From: an uncultured Bacilli bacterium | GTDB lineage: Bacteria; Bacillota_I; Bacilli_A; RFN20; CAG-631 | Direction of reading: 5' to 3' | NCBI GenBank assembly: GCA_934202505.1 | Contig: CAKPXW010000003.1 | Coordinates: 1 to 40,975, forward strand | Length of the DNA stretch: 40,975 nucleotides | Shown here: positions 33,701-40,975 of the stretch, piece by piece | Layout of the letters: each line of letters starts with the position of its first letter | How positions within the stretch are numbered: position 1 is the stretch's first letter | Program-made: the position numbers and the translations under genes | Notes under the pieces: model-generated | Seen by the model: only the letters and a program-made list of their open reading frames with translations | Databases searched by the model: none | Told to the model about the DNA's origin: nothing

Positions 33701-35909
33701 GATTGTTTTAACTGATCCAAATAAAAAAGAATGGTATAAATGTCGAAAATGTGGAAATATTCTTCCTTTTGAAATAGAGGGTAAATGTGCTATTTGTAGC
33801 GATAATCATCTTGAAAAGCAATTAGTAGATGATATTAAAAAAATAGATTATTGGAGAAAGCCAATGATTAGTAATGATGCTATAAAATCGATAAATACAG
33901 AAGAACATACAGCTCAATTATCATTTAAAGATGAAAAAATTAGCACATGGGCTAAGACAGAAGATTATGAGATGAGATTTCAAGATGTAAATGTCGAACG
34001 CATTACAACAACGCCTATTGATATTTTAAGTTGTACAACAACAATGGAAGTTGGTATTGATATAGGCTCATTAACCGCTATTGGATTAAGGAATGTTCCA
34101 CCTTTAAGAGAAAATTATCAACAAAGAGCAGGACGTGCTGGAAGAAGAGGCACATCATTATCTACTATATCTGTATACGCTCAAGGTGGACCTCATGACA
34201 CATATTATTTCAATTCTCCCGATAAAATCATTAAAGGAAAATTAAGAAAGCCATGGATAGATGTTAATAATGATAGAATTATATTTAGACATTTTAATTT
34301 AATGGTCTTTACAAAATATTTTGAAACTACAAATTATTCTTTATATGATATTAGTATAGCCAAGTTTAAGAATATTTTTGATGATTTTATTAACTATGTA
34401 AAAAATGTTAAATTTTCTGATACAGAAAAAAGAGAGTATTTTATTGGTCATGACATAGAAAACTATAAAATTCAATTAATAAAAGAAATTAAAAATTTTA
34501 TGAATAGACAAGAAAGTGCTGATAAAGTTTTAGATGCATTGTATGAAACAGGAATTCTACCTACTTATTCTTTTCCTATGGATGTAATTGAATTTAATAT
34601 TGAAGGAAAGGATGGAAAAACAAATTTAGCTCCTCAACGTGGCGTGGATATTGCTATAAGTGAATATGCTCCAGGAAGAACTATTGTAGTAGATAAAAAA
34701 ACATATAAATCTGCAGGTATTTATTCTCCAATAAGGCATAAAGATCAAGAAAACTTTTTTAAACCAGCAGAACCATACTTTAAAGAAGAAAATGGACATT
34801 ATAAAACAATATATGCTTGTAATAATCTTTTATGTGGCTGGTTTAGTAAGGAAAAACCAAAAAATAATAAATGTCCGTTCTGTGGAGAGTTGTTAACAGA
34901 AAAATCTCAAAAACAAATGCTTATTCCATGGGGATTTGCACCGTTAAATGCTAAAGAAATTCCTGAAAGTGAAGCAGAAACAGAAATGACTTATTCAGAT
35001 GAACCATGTTATTCAGCTACACCTTCAGATGATTTAAGAAAAACAATTTATCCTAATCTTTCTATATCAAATAGGAAGAATGAAGAGATAATTATTCTTA
35101 ATAAAGGAATAGAAGGAAAAGGTTTTGATGTATGTAGATATTGTGGAGCAGCACAACCAAGCGGAAATAAATCATTAAGAGAAAATGGTATAGGAGCACC
35201 TTTTACATCAAATGGTACAAAAGTAATGTGCAAACATCAATTTGTTGAAGAAGGCGTATTTTTAGGTACTACTTTTAGAACAGATATGTTTTTTATGCAA
35301 GTTGAGATAGATATGAATAAAATAACTGATAATAATATAATTTTAAAATCAGCTGCCATTACTTTGTGTGAAGCAATGAAATTGGCAGCTAGTAGAATCC
35401 TTGATATTTCATATAATGATTTAACTATTGGAACTAGGACAAGAACAAATGGAAAGCAAAAATATATAGATATTTATTTTTATGATAGTTTGTCTAGTGG
35501 AGCAGGATATTCATCCCAAATTGAAGCTTATTTAGATGAAATTATTATAGAAACATATGAAATTTTATTTAATAATGATGATAGAGATATATGTAATTTT
35601 TGGAATCAAAAAATTCAACATTTATTCAATAAAAAACTGGCATTAAATTTCTTAGATTGGATTACAAAATCAAAAATTCCTAATGATTTTACATTAGAAG
35701 AAACAAGAATTATTAGTATGCCCTTAATTAATATTTTAAAAAATGAATTCAAATTAATTTGTGAAATTAAGGAAGACTATATTGTTATTAATGATAAAAT
35801 GGTAAAACTTGTGGATGGTTTTAAAAAGAAAAATTCAAATGAAATATCTGATTTTGAGATAATGTCAGAATTACCATCTTTAGTAGAAAGATTAACAAAA
35901 GAAATATAG
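30783..35909 (+). CDS. Very large DEAH helicase with DUF1998-like C terminus (DruE-like)
   Basis: A superfamily 2 helicase of 1708 aa. The first RecA lobe has FKHQVDAL, ATGTGSGKTE (about 113-122), TNYSMLEYML and IIIDEAHMYSG (DEAH near 332). The second lobe has LLFSDSRQSAA, CTTTMEVGIDIGSL and QQRAGRAGRRG (about 1112-1122). Several Cys pairs are inserted (CPYCKKRF, CRKCG...CAIC, CNNLLCGW...CPFC, CRYCG). The end, with YFYDSLSSGAGYSSQIEAYL near 1567, resembles the DUF1998 region. This is the make-up of Druantia DruE, and also of DISARM/Dpd-type helicases. The annotated frame can extend to a GTG at 30774, but GGAAGGTG lies 6 bases before ATG 30783. It is expected to unwind or translocate on phage DNA. 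Confidence 0.8.
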   Translation: MANNLGIKNTHQLMKNRLVDYIKSQYFGDNQLLLNATDELLRKEGNIYQKPYIESTPSYLKIQDGISTADIDNDIKKFFMELIENKLGVFNTPFKHQVDALENFAKGKNLFVATGTGSGKTECFMWPIIYKLVNEAIHSKSSWNQRGIRTIVIYPMNALVSDQIARLRSIIGDRDNKFINILDRYAPNARRPQFGMYTGRTPYAGSITKSANEDIAKSYRDSYLISDDLTEKQKEEQRKDIEGLKKINKYPSKNIEELVKFLENNDLQHYDSSQDAELTLRYEMQNHTPDILITNYSMLEYMLIRKVESNIWKETKEWLRLNEENKLLIIIDEAHMYSGASGGEVALLIRRLFSKLGITHEKIQFIMTSASMPNETIEDSEYIKQFAENLSGCKADSFTYLYGDKEEIKLLNEITFDINKLANLDLDTSILDEKTIENNIKLFAKEIFKEEVNDNPRLWLYKNITRYKPFVNLLKNCRGIATSYDELQLKSIGNQSELGNKAFENLLLLAPLAKDENNNVLFPARIHLFFRGLNGIYACINPNCKCDHSGGGIHLGNLYTTNYGQCIKCHSKTFEIINDRRCGALFIKTYIHRDSIDNPQIMCWSKKDIDERNEIIDFPLYILPDDYDLTKKPNNTELAYFDFISGKLYTNPINKDTCIMVLKSNDFEENDSSFKTCPYCKKRFSFIGLSDFKIKGNMPFFNIVKSQFDAQPMTREPNEFTPNGGKKILLFSDSRQSAAILARDMTKISDRDSFRKAIFIALQKLYNPNQKNEFPLNYLYPAFVEVCIENKLRFFYGKELDKLEEDKAKLIRLIEINKRMGRSIDYNKMQRELNTPCQMYQADLIEFFCSPTMNFQNLGIGYIAPIDEKLQEIIYDLDVSGLTEEEYIKIFLAFVTQTCTDSFCFDNTVSEDVRKGVKYIKYNRYGFNKYNSYINDEIKEKYPNDFDKIYASIVEWFYIKQNEYYFLNLQMIKIVLTDPNKKEWYKCRKCGNILPFEIEGKCAICSDNHLEKQLVDDIKKIDYWRKPMISNDAIKSINTEEHTAQLSFKDEKISTWAKTEDYEMRFQDVNVERITTTPIDILSCTTTMEVGIDIGSLTAIGLRNVPPLRENYQQRAGRAGRRGTSLSTISVYAQGGPHDTYYFNSPDKIIKGKLRKPWIDVNNDRIIFRHFNLMVFTKYFETTNYSLYDISIAKFKNIFDDFINYVKNVKFSDTEKREYFIGHDIENYKIQLIKEIKNFMNRQESADKVLDALYETGILPTYSFPMDVIEFNIEGKDGKTNLAPQRGVDIAISEYAPGRTIVVDKKTYKSAGIYSPIRHKDQENFFKPAEPYFKEENGHYKTIYACNNLLCGWFSKEKPKNNKCPFCGELLTEKSQKQMLIPWGFAPLNAKEIPESEAETEMTYSDEPCYSATPSDDLRKTIYPNLSISNRKNEEIIILNKGIEGKGFDVCRYCGAAQPSGNKSLRENGIGAPFTSNGTKVMCKHQFVEEGVFLGTTFRTDMFFMQVEIDMNKITDNNIILKSAAITLCEAMKLAASRILDISYNDLTIGTRTRTNGKQKYIDIYFYDSLSSGAGYSSQIEAYLDEIIIETYEILFNNDDRDICNFWNQKIQHLFNKKLALNFLDWITKSKIPNDFTLEETRIISMPLINILKNEFKLICEIKEDYIVINDKMVKLVDGFKKKNSNEISDFEIMSELPSLVERLTKEI

Positions 35910-36081
35910 GATTATAATTAATGAAATTATTATTGTGGTTGAACCTAAACGATTGTAGTGTAATTCAATTTAAAAGATTAGAATAAAATTTAAAATCAAA
36001 TTTCTTTTTCCTACATTATATCAAGTATTATTAAAGCATATCATTGATTAATATTTGTTGTTTGATATAATAAAAGCAAAT
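35910..36081. other. Gap between the Druantia-like operon and the CRISPR locus
   Basis: AT-rich, with no gene. TTTGATATAATAAAAG near 36061 lies just beyond the tracrRNA terminator. No repeat-spacer array is present. Confidence 0.4.
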
Positions 36082-36148
36082 AAAAAAAGCCTTACACAAG
36101 GCCAATTATTTTTCGCAAATGCTTATTTGCACTCGTTATGTAAAATCA
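36082..36148 (-). ncRNA. tracrRNA of the type II-A CRISPR system
   Basis: On the minus strand a short transcript of about 67 nt is defined at both ends. It begins near AAGTGATTTTACATAACGAG, the anti-repeat. The stem GCAAAT-AAGC-ATTTGC (36114-36129) follows. It ends with the terminator GCCTTGTGTAAGGC plus seven T (36082-36102). Size, place directly before cas9 and terminator-ended layout fit tracrRNA. It pairs with crRNA and loads Cas9. The matching CRISPR repeat should therefore contain a sequence close to GTTATGTAAAATCACTT; that array is not in the window. The start is predicted from the promoter. Confidence 0.8.
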
Positions 36149-36153
36149 CTTAT

Positions 36154-36182
36154 ATTTTAAATTGTAAAATTTAATTTGTCAA
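36154..36182 (-). promoter_or_regulatory. Promoter of the tracrRNA
   Basis: On the minus strand: consensus -35 TTGACA (36177-36182), a 17-bp spacer, and -10 TAAAAT (36154-36159). Transcription should start near 36147-36149, just before the anti-repeat. Confidence 0.75.
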
Positions 36183-36224
36183 TATATTCAAAATAATTTT
36201 ATTATATATTTAGGGGGATATTTT

Positions 36225-39200
36225 ATGGAAGAAAAAAAGTTAAGATTAGGTTTAGACATTGGAACAAATTCTGTAGGTTATGCATTATTAGATGATAATA
36301 ACAAAATCGTTAGAAAAAATGGACATTCATTTTGGGGAGTTAGAATGTTTGAGGAATCTTCAGATGCTAAATCTAGAAGAAGTTTTAGAAGTAATAGAAG
36401 AAGACTATTAAGAAGAAGACAAAGAATAGAATTGTTACAATACTTATTTAAAGATGAAATTTTAAAAGTAGATAGTAATTTCTATACTAGATTGAATGAT
36501 TCATTTTATAAAATTGAAGATAAAACATTAAAAAATACATATAATTTATTTGATGATAAAAATTATTCAGACTATGATTTCTTTAAAGAATATCCTACAA
36601 TTTTTCATCTTCGTAAGAAACTAATTTATTCAAATGAAAAAGTAGATATTCGATTTTTATATCTAGCAATCGCACATATTTTAAAATATCGTGGAAATTT
36701 TTTATCTACAGGTGATGAATTTAAACAATCTGATTTTTCTCAAATAAAAGAAATATTTGAAACTTTAAATTCTACTTTAATAGAAATCACTTCAAGTTTT
36801 GAAGATAATGAAGATTATATAGATGGTTATTTTGAAAAAGTAGAAATTGGTAATGAAAACTTTTTTGACAATTTAAAAACATGTCTAACAGAAACTAAAG
36901 GAATAAATAATAAAAAAAGTAAATTATTTGAATTATTTAATGTACCAAAAAAATCATTTTATAATGAATGTGTTATTCCACTTTTAGCAGGATCAACAAT
37001 TAATTTAAGTAATTTATCGATTATTAAAAATGAAAAACATGAAAAAGTTGAAATTACTTTAGATAGTGAAAATTTAGAAGAAATTCAAAATGATGCATGT
37101 TCAAACATTCCAGAATTGGCTGCTTTATTTAGTAAAATTGAATTGTTAAAATCAGTCTATGATTACTACTATGTTTTAAAGATTTTGAAAAATTCTTCTA
37201 CTATTTCAGAAGCTATGGTTAAAATATATGATGAACATCAAAGTGATTTATTAAGACTTAAAAAACTAATTAAAACTTATAAACCAGAACTATACTTTGA
37301 AATGTTTAGAAAAGTAAAAGATAAAAATGAAAAAGATCTTCACAATTATCCTGCATATGTTGGCTATAATAAAGTTGGTGTTAATTCTTCAAATAAGCAT
37401 TCAGATAGATTTGAAAAAGCAAGTAGACAAGATTTCTATAAATATATAAGTAATTGTTTAAAAGCAATAACTAATGAAGAAGCAAAAGATGAAATTAATT
37501 ATTTTTTAGCTAAAATGGAAGATGATAATTTCTTATTAAAACAAAAGACTAATAAAAATGGTGCTTTTCCAATGCAATTAAATTTATTTGAATTAAAATC
37601 CATTTTAAATAATCAAATTAATAATTATCCATTTTTACAAGAAAAAGATAAAGATGGAATATCTATTTATGATAAAATAATTGCTATTTTTAAATTTAAG
37701 ATTCCTTATTATGTAGGCCCATTAAATAATAAATCCCCTTATAATTGGGTTGAAAGAACTGATGAGAAAATATATCCTTGGAATTTTGAAAAAGTTGTAA
37801 ATTTAGATGAAAGTGCTGTTAAGTTCATTGAAAGAATGCAAAATAAGTGTACTTATTTAAAAGGTGATAATGATTTTTGCTTACCAAAATATTCAATAGT
37901 ATTTTCTGAATATAATTGTTTATCTTACTTAAATAAATTACAAATAAATGGTACTTATTTAAGTACTGACTTAAAAAATAGGATTTTCAACGAATTATTT
38001 AAAACAAAAAAACAACCAACAAGAAAAGATTTAGCAACTTTTATAAAAACTAATTATGGAAGCGATATATTAACAGCTAATTCTAAAGAAATTCCAGAGA
38101 TAAATTGCAATATGGCATCTTATATTGATATGCAAAGAATATTTAAAGATAAATTTGATCAATATTATGATTCCTTTGAGGATATTATTAAAGATATAAC
38201 TGTTTTTGAAGATAAAACTGCACTTGAAAGAAGATTAAAAAGATATAACTTACCTATGGATATTATTAAACAATTAAAAGGTTTAAATTATAAACAATAT
38301 TCTTCTTTATGCATGAGATTATTAAATGGTATAAATATCATAAACAACGAAACTGGTGAAGTTAAAGGCACAGTTTTAGAAATAATGAGAAATACTAATT
38401 TAAATCTTCAAGAAATTTTATATTTAGATGATTATAGATTAATTGATATCGTTGATGAAGAAAATAAAAAAGTTAAAGATCAAAATATATCAATAGATGA
38501 TTTTCTAGATGAATATGTTAACATTTCACCACTATATAAAAGAGCATTAATTCAAAGTTACAATATAATTAAAGAAATAGAAACTATTTTTAATAGACCA
38601 ATCGATGAGTATTATATTGAATGCACTAGAACGAATAAAGCTTTGAAAAAGGCTAGTGTTTCAAGATATGAAACTTTAAAAGCACTTTATAAATCATGTC
38701 GAAAAGAAGCACTTGATATGAAGATTGATATGGATAGTTTGGAAACTAGTTTAGATAAAAACAAAAATTCATTAAAATCGGATATTTTATATTTGTATTT
38801 TACGCAACTTGGAAGATGTATGTATACTTTAGAACCAATTGATATTTCAGAACTAGTTAATAATACTAAATATGATATTGATCATATTTATCCACAAGCC
38901 ATTATTAAAGATGATTCTATTAGCAATAGAGTTTTAGTAAATAAAACTAAAAATAATCATAAACAAGACTTATTTCTTTATGAGTCTGGTGTTTTAAATC
39001 CACAAGCATATCCATTTTTTAAAAAGCTATGCGAAATGAAATTAATTTCTAAAGAAAAGTATACAAGGCTAACTGAAAAAGAAATTCCTACTAATAAACT
39101 TGATAGTTTTGTAAATAGACAAATTGTTACAACAAACCAAACTGTAACAGGATTAATAAAAGTTTTGCAAGAATATCATAATGTAAATCCAACACATATT

Positions 39201-40367
39201 ATTTATTCAAAAGCTGAAAATGTATCAGCATTTAGACAAGACTTTGATTTAATAAAGTCAAGAACAGCAAATAATTTTCATCATGCTCATGATGCGTATT
39301 TAAATGTTATAGTAGGTGGTATTATTCATAAATATTATGCTTATAGAAACTTTAAAAAGTATGTAGATGTTGAAAGATTAAAAAATAATCAAGATACACT
39401 AAACATTGATAATTTGTTTAAACGTGAAATTGTTAAAAATGGTGACAAAATTCTTTGGGATAAAAAATCAATGATTAAGCAAATAAAACATGATATGTAC
39501 AAAAGATTTGATATTAGTGAAACATTTAGAAGTTATAATTCAAATATATTAATTCCAAAGGTTACAATATTACCAGCATCAAACGATAACTTAATTCCAA
39601 CTAAAAACACTAAAAAAGATACAAGCAAATATGGTGGATTTAAATCTGATTCATTTTCAAAATATATTATTGTAGAATCAATAAAGAAAAATAATATGGT
39701 TACTACATTAGTACCTATTCCTAAATCAAAAGAGAAAAAAGAAATTGAATATTTAAAGTCTTTAGGATTTGAAGATTTTAAGATTGCCAATGATAATATT
39801 AAAATCAATACTTGTTTAGAACTTGATGGAAGAAAGTTTATAATTACAGGTAAAACTAATGATAGTTATTTATTAAAAAATGCTTATGATAGATTCTTTT
39901 CCTACAATGATATGAAAACTATTAAAAAGATAGATAAATATCTTGAAAATTTAAGTAAAAAAATGGAAATGAGAACAACTGATAATGAAATAACAGTTTC
40001 TCCAGCTAGAAGTAAATATAATGAAGAAATTATTTTAAAATTAGATGAAATAGATACTCTATTACAAAATATAATTAATATGTATAGTAAAAAGATTTAT
40101 TCATATTCTGTAATTAAAACTATAATTGAAAATGTAAAAAACAATTTGAATATAACTTTTATTTCAAAAATTAATTTATGTCATTCATTACTTGATTTAT
40201 TAAAAACTAATGAAAGAAAATTAGTTGATTTAACAATGATTAATATGTCTAAAGCTTCTGGAGCATTAAAAATCAATAATAAGTTACCTATTGGAACAAA
40301 ATTTATTCAGGAATCATATACAGGTTATTATAAAAAAATAATATATGAGGTAAAAAATGGCATTTAG
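36225..40367 (+). CDS. cas9: CRISPR-associated endonuclease Cas9, type II-A
   Basis: The RNA-guided double-strand DNA nuclease, 1380 aa, in the usual II-A size range. RuvC-I is GLDIGTNSVGYALL with Asp11. The arginine-rich bridge helix is RSNRRRLLRRRQR. RuvC-II is EYYIECTRTNK with Glu799; its flank differs from the common IEMAREN. HNH is YDIDHIYPQAI with catalytic His887 and Asn in SNRVLVNKTKNNHK. RuvC-III is FHHAHDAYLN with His1020 and Asp1023. All catalytic residues are intact. GGGGGA lies upstream of ATG. cas1 overlaps its 3' end by 11 bp, so the adaptation genes are co-expressed. Confidence 0.97.
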   Translation: MEEKKLRLGLDIGTNSVGYALLDDNNKIVRKNGHSFWGVRMFEESSDAKSRRSFRSNRRRLLRRRQRIELLQYLFKDEILKVDSNFYTRLNDSFYKIEDKTLKNTYNLFDDKNYSDYDFFKEYPTIFHLRKKLIYSNEKVDIRFLYLAIAHILKYRGNFLSTGDEFKQSDFSQIKEIFETLNSTLIEITSSFEDNEDYIDGYFEKVEIGNENFFDNLKTCLTETKGINNKKSKLFELFNVPKKSFYNECVIPLLAGSTINLSNLSIIKNEKHEKVEITLDSENLEEIQNDACSNIPELAALFSKIELLKSVYDYYYVLKILKNSSTISEAMVKIYDEHQSDLLRLKKLIKTYKPELYFEMFRKVKDKNEKDLHNYPAYVGYNKVGVNSSNKHSDRFEKASRQDFYKYISNCLKAITNEEAKDEINYFLAKMEDDNFLLKQKTNKNGAFPMQLNLFELKSILNNQINNYPFLQEKDKDGISIYDKIIAIFKFKIPYYVGPLNNKSPYNWVERTDEKIYPWNFEKVVNLDESAVKFIERMQNKCTYLKGDNDFCLPKYSIVFSEYNCLSYLNKLQINGTYLSTDLKNRIFNELFKTKKQPTRKDLATFIKTNYGSDILTANSKEIPEINCNMASYIDMQRIFKDKFDQYYDSFEDIIKDITVFEDKTALERRLKRYNLPMDIIKQLKGLNYKQYSSLCMRLLNGINIINNETGEVKGTVLEIMRNTNLNLQEILYLDDYRLIDIVDEENKKVKDQNISIDDFLDEYVNISPLYKRALIQSYNIIKEIETIFNRPIDEYYIECTRTNKALKKASVSRYETLKALYKSCRKEALDMKIDMDSLETSLDKNKNSLKSDILYLYFTQLGRCMYTLEPIDISELVNNTKYDIDHIYPQAIIKDDSISNRVLVNKTKNNHKQDLFLYESGVLNPQAYPFFKKLCEMKLISKEKYTRLTEKEIPTNKLDSFVNRQIVTTNQTVTGLIKVLQEYHNVNPTHIIYSKAENVSAFRQDFDLIKSRTANNFHHAHDAYLNVIVGGIIHKYYAYRNFKKYVDVERLKNNQDTLNIDNLFKREIVKNGDKILWDKKSMIKQIKHDMYKRFDISETFRSYNSNILIPKVTILPASNDNLIPTKNTKKDTSKYGGFKSDSFSKYIIVESIKKNNMVTTLVPIPKSKEKKEIEYLKSLGFEDFKIANDNIKINTCLELDGRKFIITGKTNDSYLLKNAYDRFFSYNDMKTIKKIDKYLENLSKKMEMRTTDNEITVSPARSKYNEEIILKLDEIDTLLQNIINMYSKKIYSYSVIKTIIENVKNNLNITFISKINLCHSLLDLLKTNERKLVDLTMINMSKASGALKINNKLPIGTKFIQESYTGYYKKIIYEVKNGI

Positions 40368-40975
40368 GACAGTCATTGTAAATGATAGGTGTAAACTAGA
40401 ATATTCATTGAACTATTTAATTTGTCGAAAATTAGCTGAAGAAAAGAAAGTATTATTAGATGAGATAAAAATATTAATTATCAATTCTACGCAAGTATCA
40501 ATAACTTCTTGTTTATTGAATAAATGCATTGAAAAGAAAATTAAAATAATTTTAACAGATGATAAACATAATCCATCAGGAGAAATAGTTGGATATTACA
40601 ATAATTACTATTCTTATAGAAAAATAAAAGAACAAATTAACTTTTCATTAGATTTAAAAAACAAATTATGGCAAGCAATAATTAAAGAAAAAATTATTAA
40701 CCAAGCTAATAATTTAAAGAAAATTGATTGTTTAAAAGAATATCAAATGCTAGTAGATTATTCTAATGATGTCCAACTTGAAGATATTACAAATAGAGAA
40801 GGCCATAGTGCTAAAGTTTATTTCAATGCTTTATTTGGTAAGAACTTTAGTAGAAGAAATGATGAATTTATTAATATGGTATTAAATTATGGATATTCTA
40901 TAATTCTATCCACAATTAATCGAGAAATTAAAGCTTTAGGGTATTTAACAGAACTAGGTATTCATCATATAGGAG
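40357..40975 (+). CDS. cas1: CRISPR integrase Cas1, type II (partial, runs off the window)
   Basis: Cas1 inserts new spacers into the CRISPR array. The first 206 codons are present. TNREGHSAKVYFNALFG holds the catalytic Glu148, and GYLTELGIHHIG brings the active-site His in the last residues visible. NYGYSIILSTINREI is typical of the family. The start ATG at 40357 lies inside the end of cas9, with GAGG at 40347-40350. cas2 and csn2 would be expected beyond the window edge. Confidence 0.95.
   Translation, partial: MAFRTVIVNDRCKLEYSLNYLICRKLAEEKKVLLDEIKILIINSTQVSITSCLLNKCIEKKIKIILTDDKHNPSGEIVGYYNNYYSYRKIKEQINFSLDLKNKLWQAIIKEKIINQANNLKKIDCLKEYQMLVDYSNDVQLEDITNREGHSAKVYFNALFGKNFSRRNDEFINMVLNYGYSIILSTINREIKALGYLTELGIHHIG

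Noticed and set aside
36225..36450. Arginine-rich N terminus of the large protein as a possible IscB/TnpB-type nuclease
   Set aside because: The 1380-aa length, bridge helix, HNH and three RuvC parts, with overlapping cas1 and an upstream tracrRNA, make it a true type II-A Cas9.

Overview
The window is about 41 kb of very AT-rich DNA. It uses the standard bacterial code: TGG for Trp, and TGA as a genuine stop, for example at 17319-17321. Shine-Dalgarno sites are strong (AGGAGG/AAGGAG) and there is a type II-A CRISPR-Cas locus. Together with a RlmD-type rRNA methyltransferase this points to a low-GC Bacillota, perhaps an Erysipelotrichia- or Bacilli-like gut lineage. The lineage is an inference from composition and gene types only.

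Layout. Positions 1-1420 hold the tail of an upstream membrane-protein gene and the housekeeping gene rlmD. From about 1.7 to 36 kb nearly every gene looks like anti-phage defence. In order: a GIY-YIG/RAMA protein; a type II restriction-modification pair (2.7-5.0 kb); a dead minus-strand gene with its terminator still present; a Hachiman pair hamA-hamB (5.8-8.7 kb); a nuclease-DUF2075 helicase fusion (8.9-10.9 kb); a remnant of a HEPN gene; a divergent XRE repressor with an AIPR + GHKL-ATPase pair (11.2-15.1 kb); a strong terminator followed by a probable group II intron 5' fragment; a CBASS operon (CD-NTase + two-TM SAVED effector, 15.8-18.3 kb); two minus-strand genes (a small membrane protein and a zinc-ribbon/SHOCT protein); an overlapping nucleotidyltransferase-HEPN pair (20.2-21.4 kb); a broken PHP-ATPase gene and a broken small gene; a HEPN-like protein and a defence-type reverse transcriptase (24.2-26.5 kb); and a four-gene operon ending in a 1.7-kaa DruE-like helicase (26.7-35.9 kb). 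From 36 kb to the end lies a type II-A CRISPR locus: tracrRNA on the minus strand with a readable promoter and terminator, cas9, and the first two thirds of cas1.

How the parts relate. The systems are modular and mostly co-oriented. Tight or overlapping junctions (hamA/hamB, CBASS ATGA, NTase/HEPN, the Druantia-like cluster) mark the individual operons. A near-identical 40-bp sequence occurs three times, upstream of hamA, the CBASS cyclase and the NTase-HEPN pair. Gene remnants at about 5.2-5.6 kb and 11.1 kb, a fragmentary intron and the frameshifted PHP-ATPase module show repeated gain and loss.

The most interesting under-described items are: the XRE-AIPR-GHKL unit, which looks like a reduced MZA-type system; the HEPN-like gene next to the reverse transcriptase; the four-gene DruE-like system without a DruA; the 40-bp module-associated repeat; and a dyad containing two GCWGC sites placed exactly at the methyltransferase ribosome-binding site.
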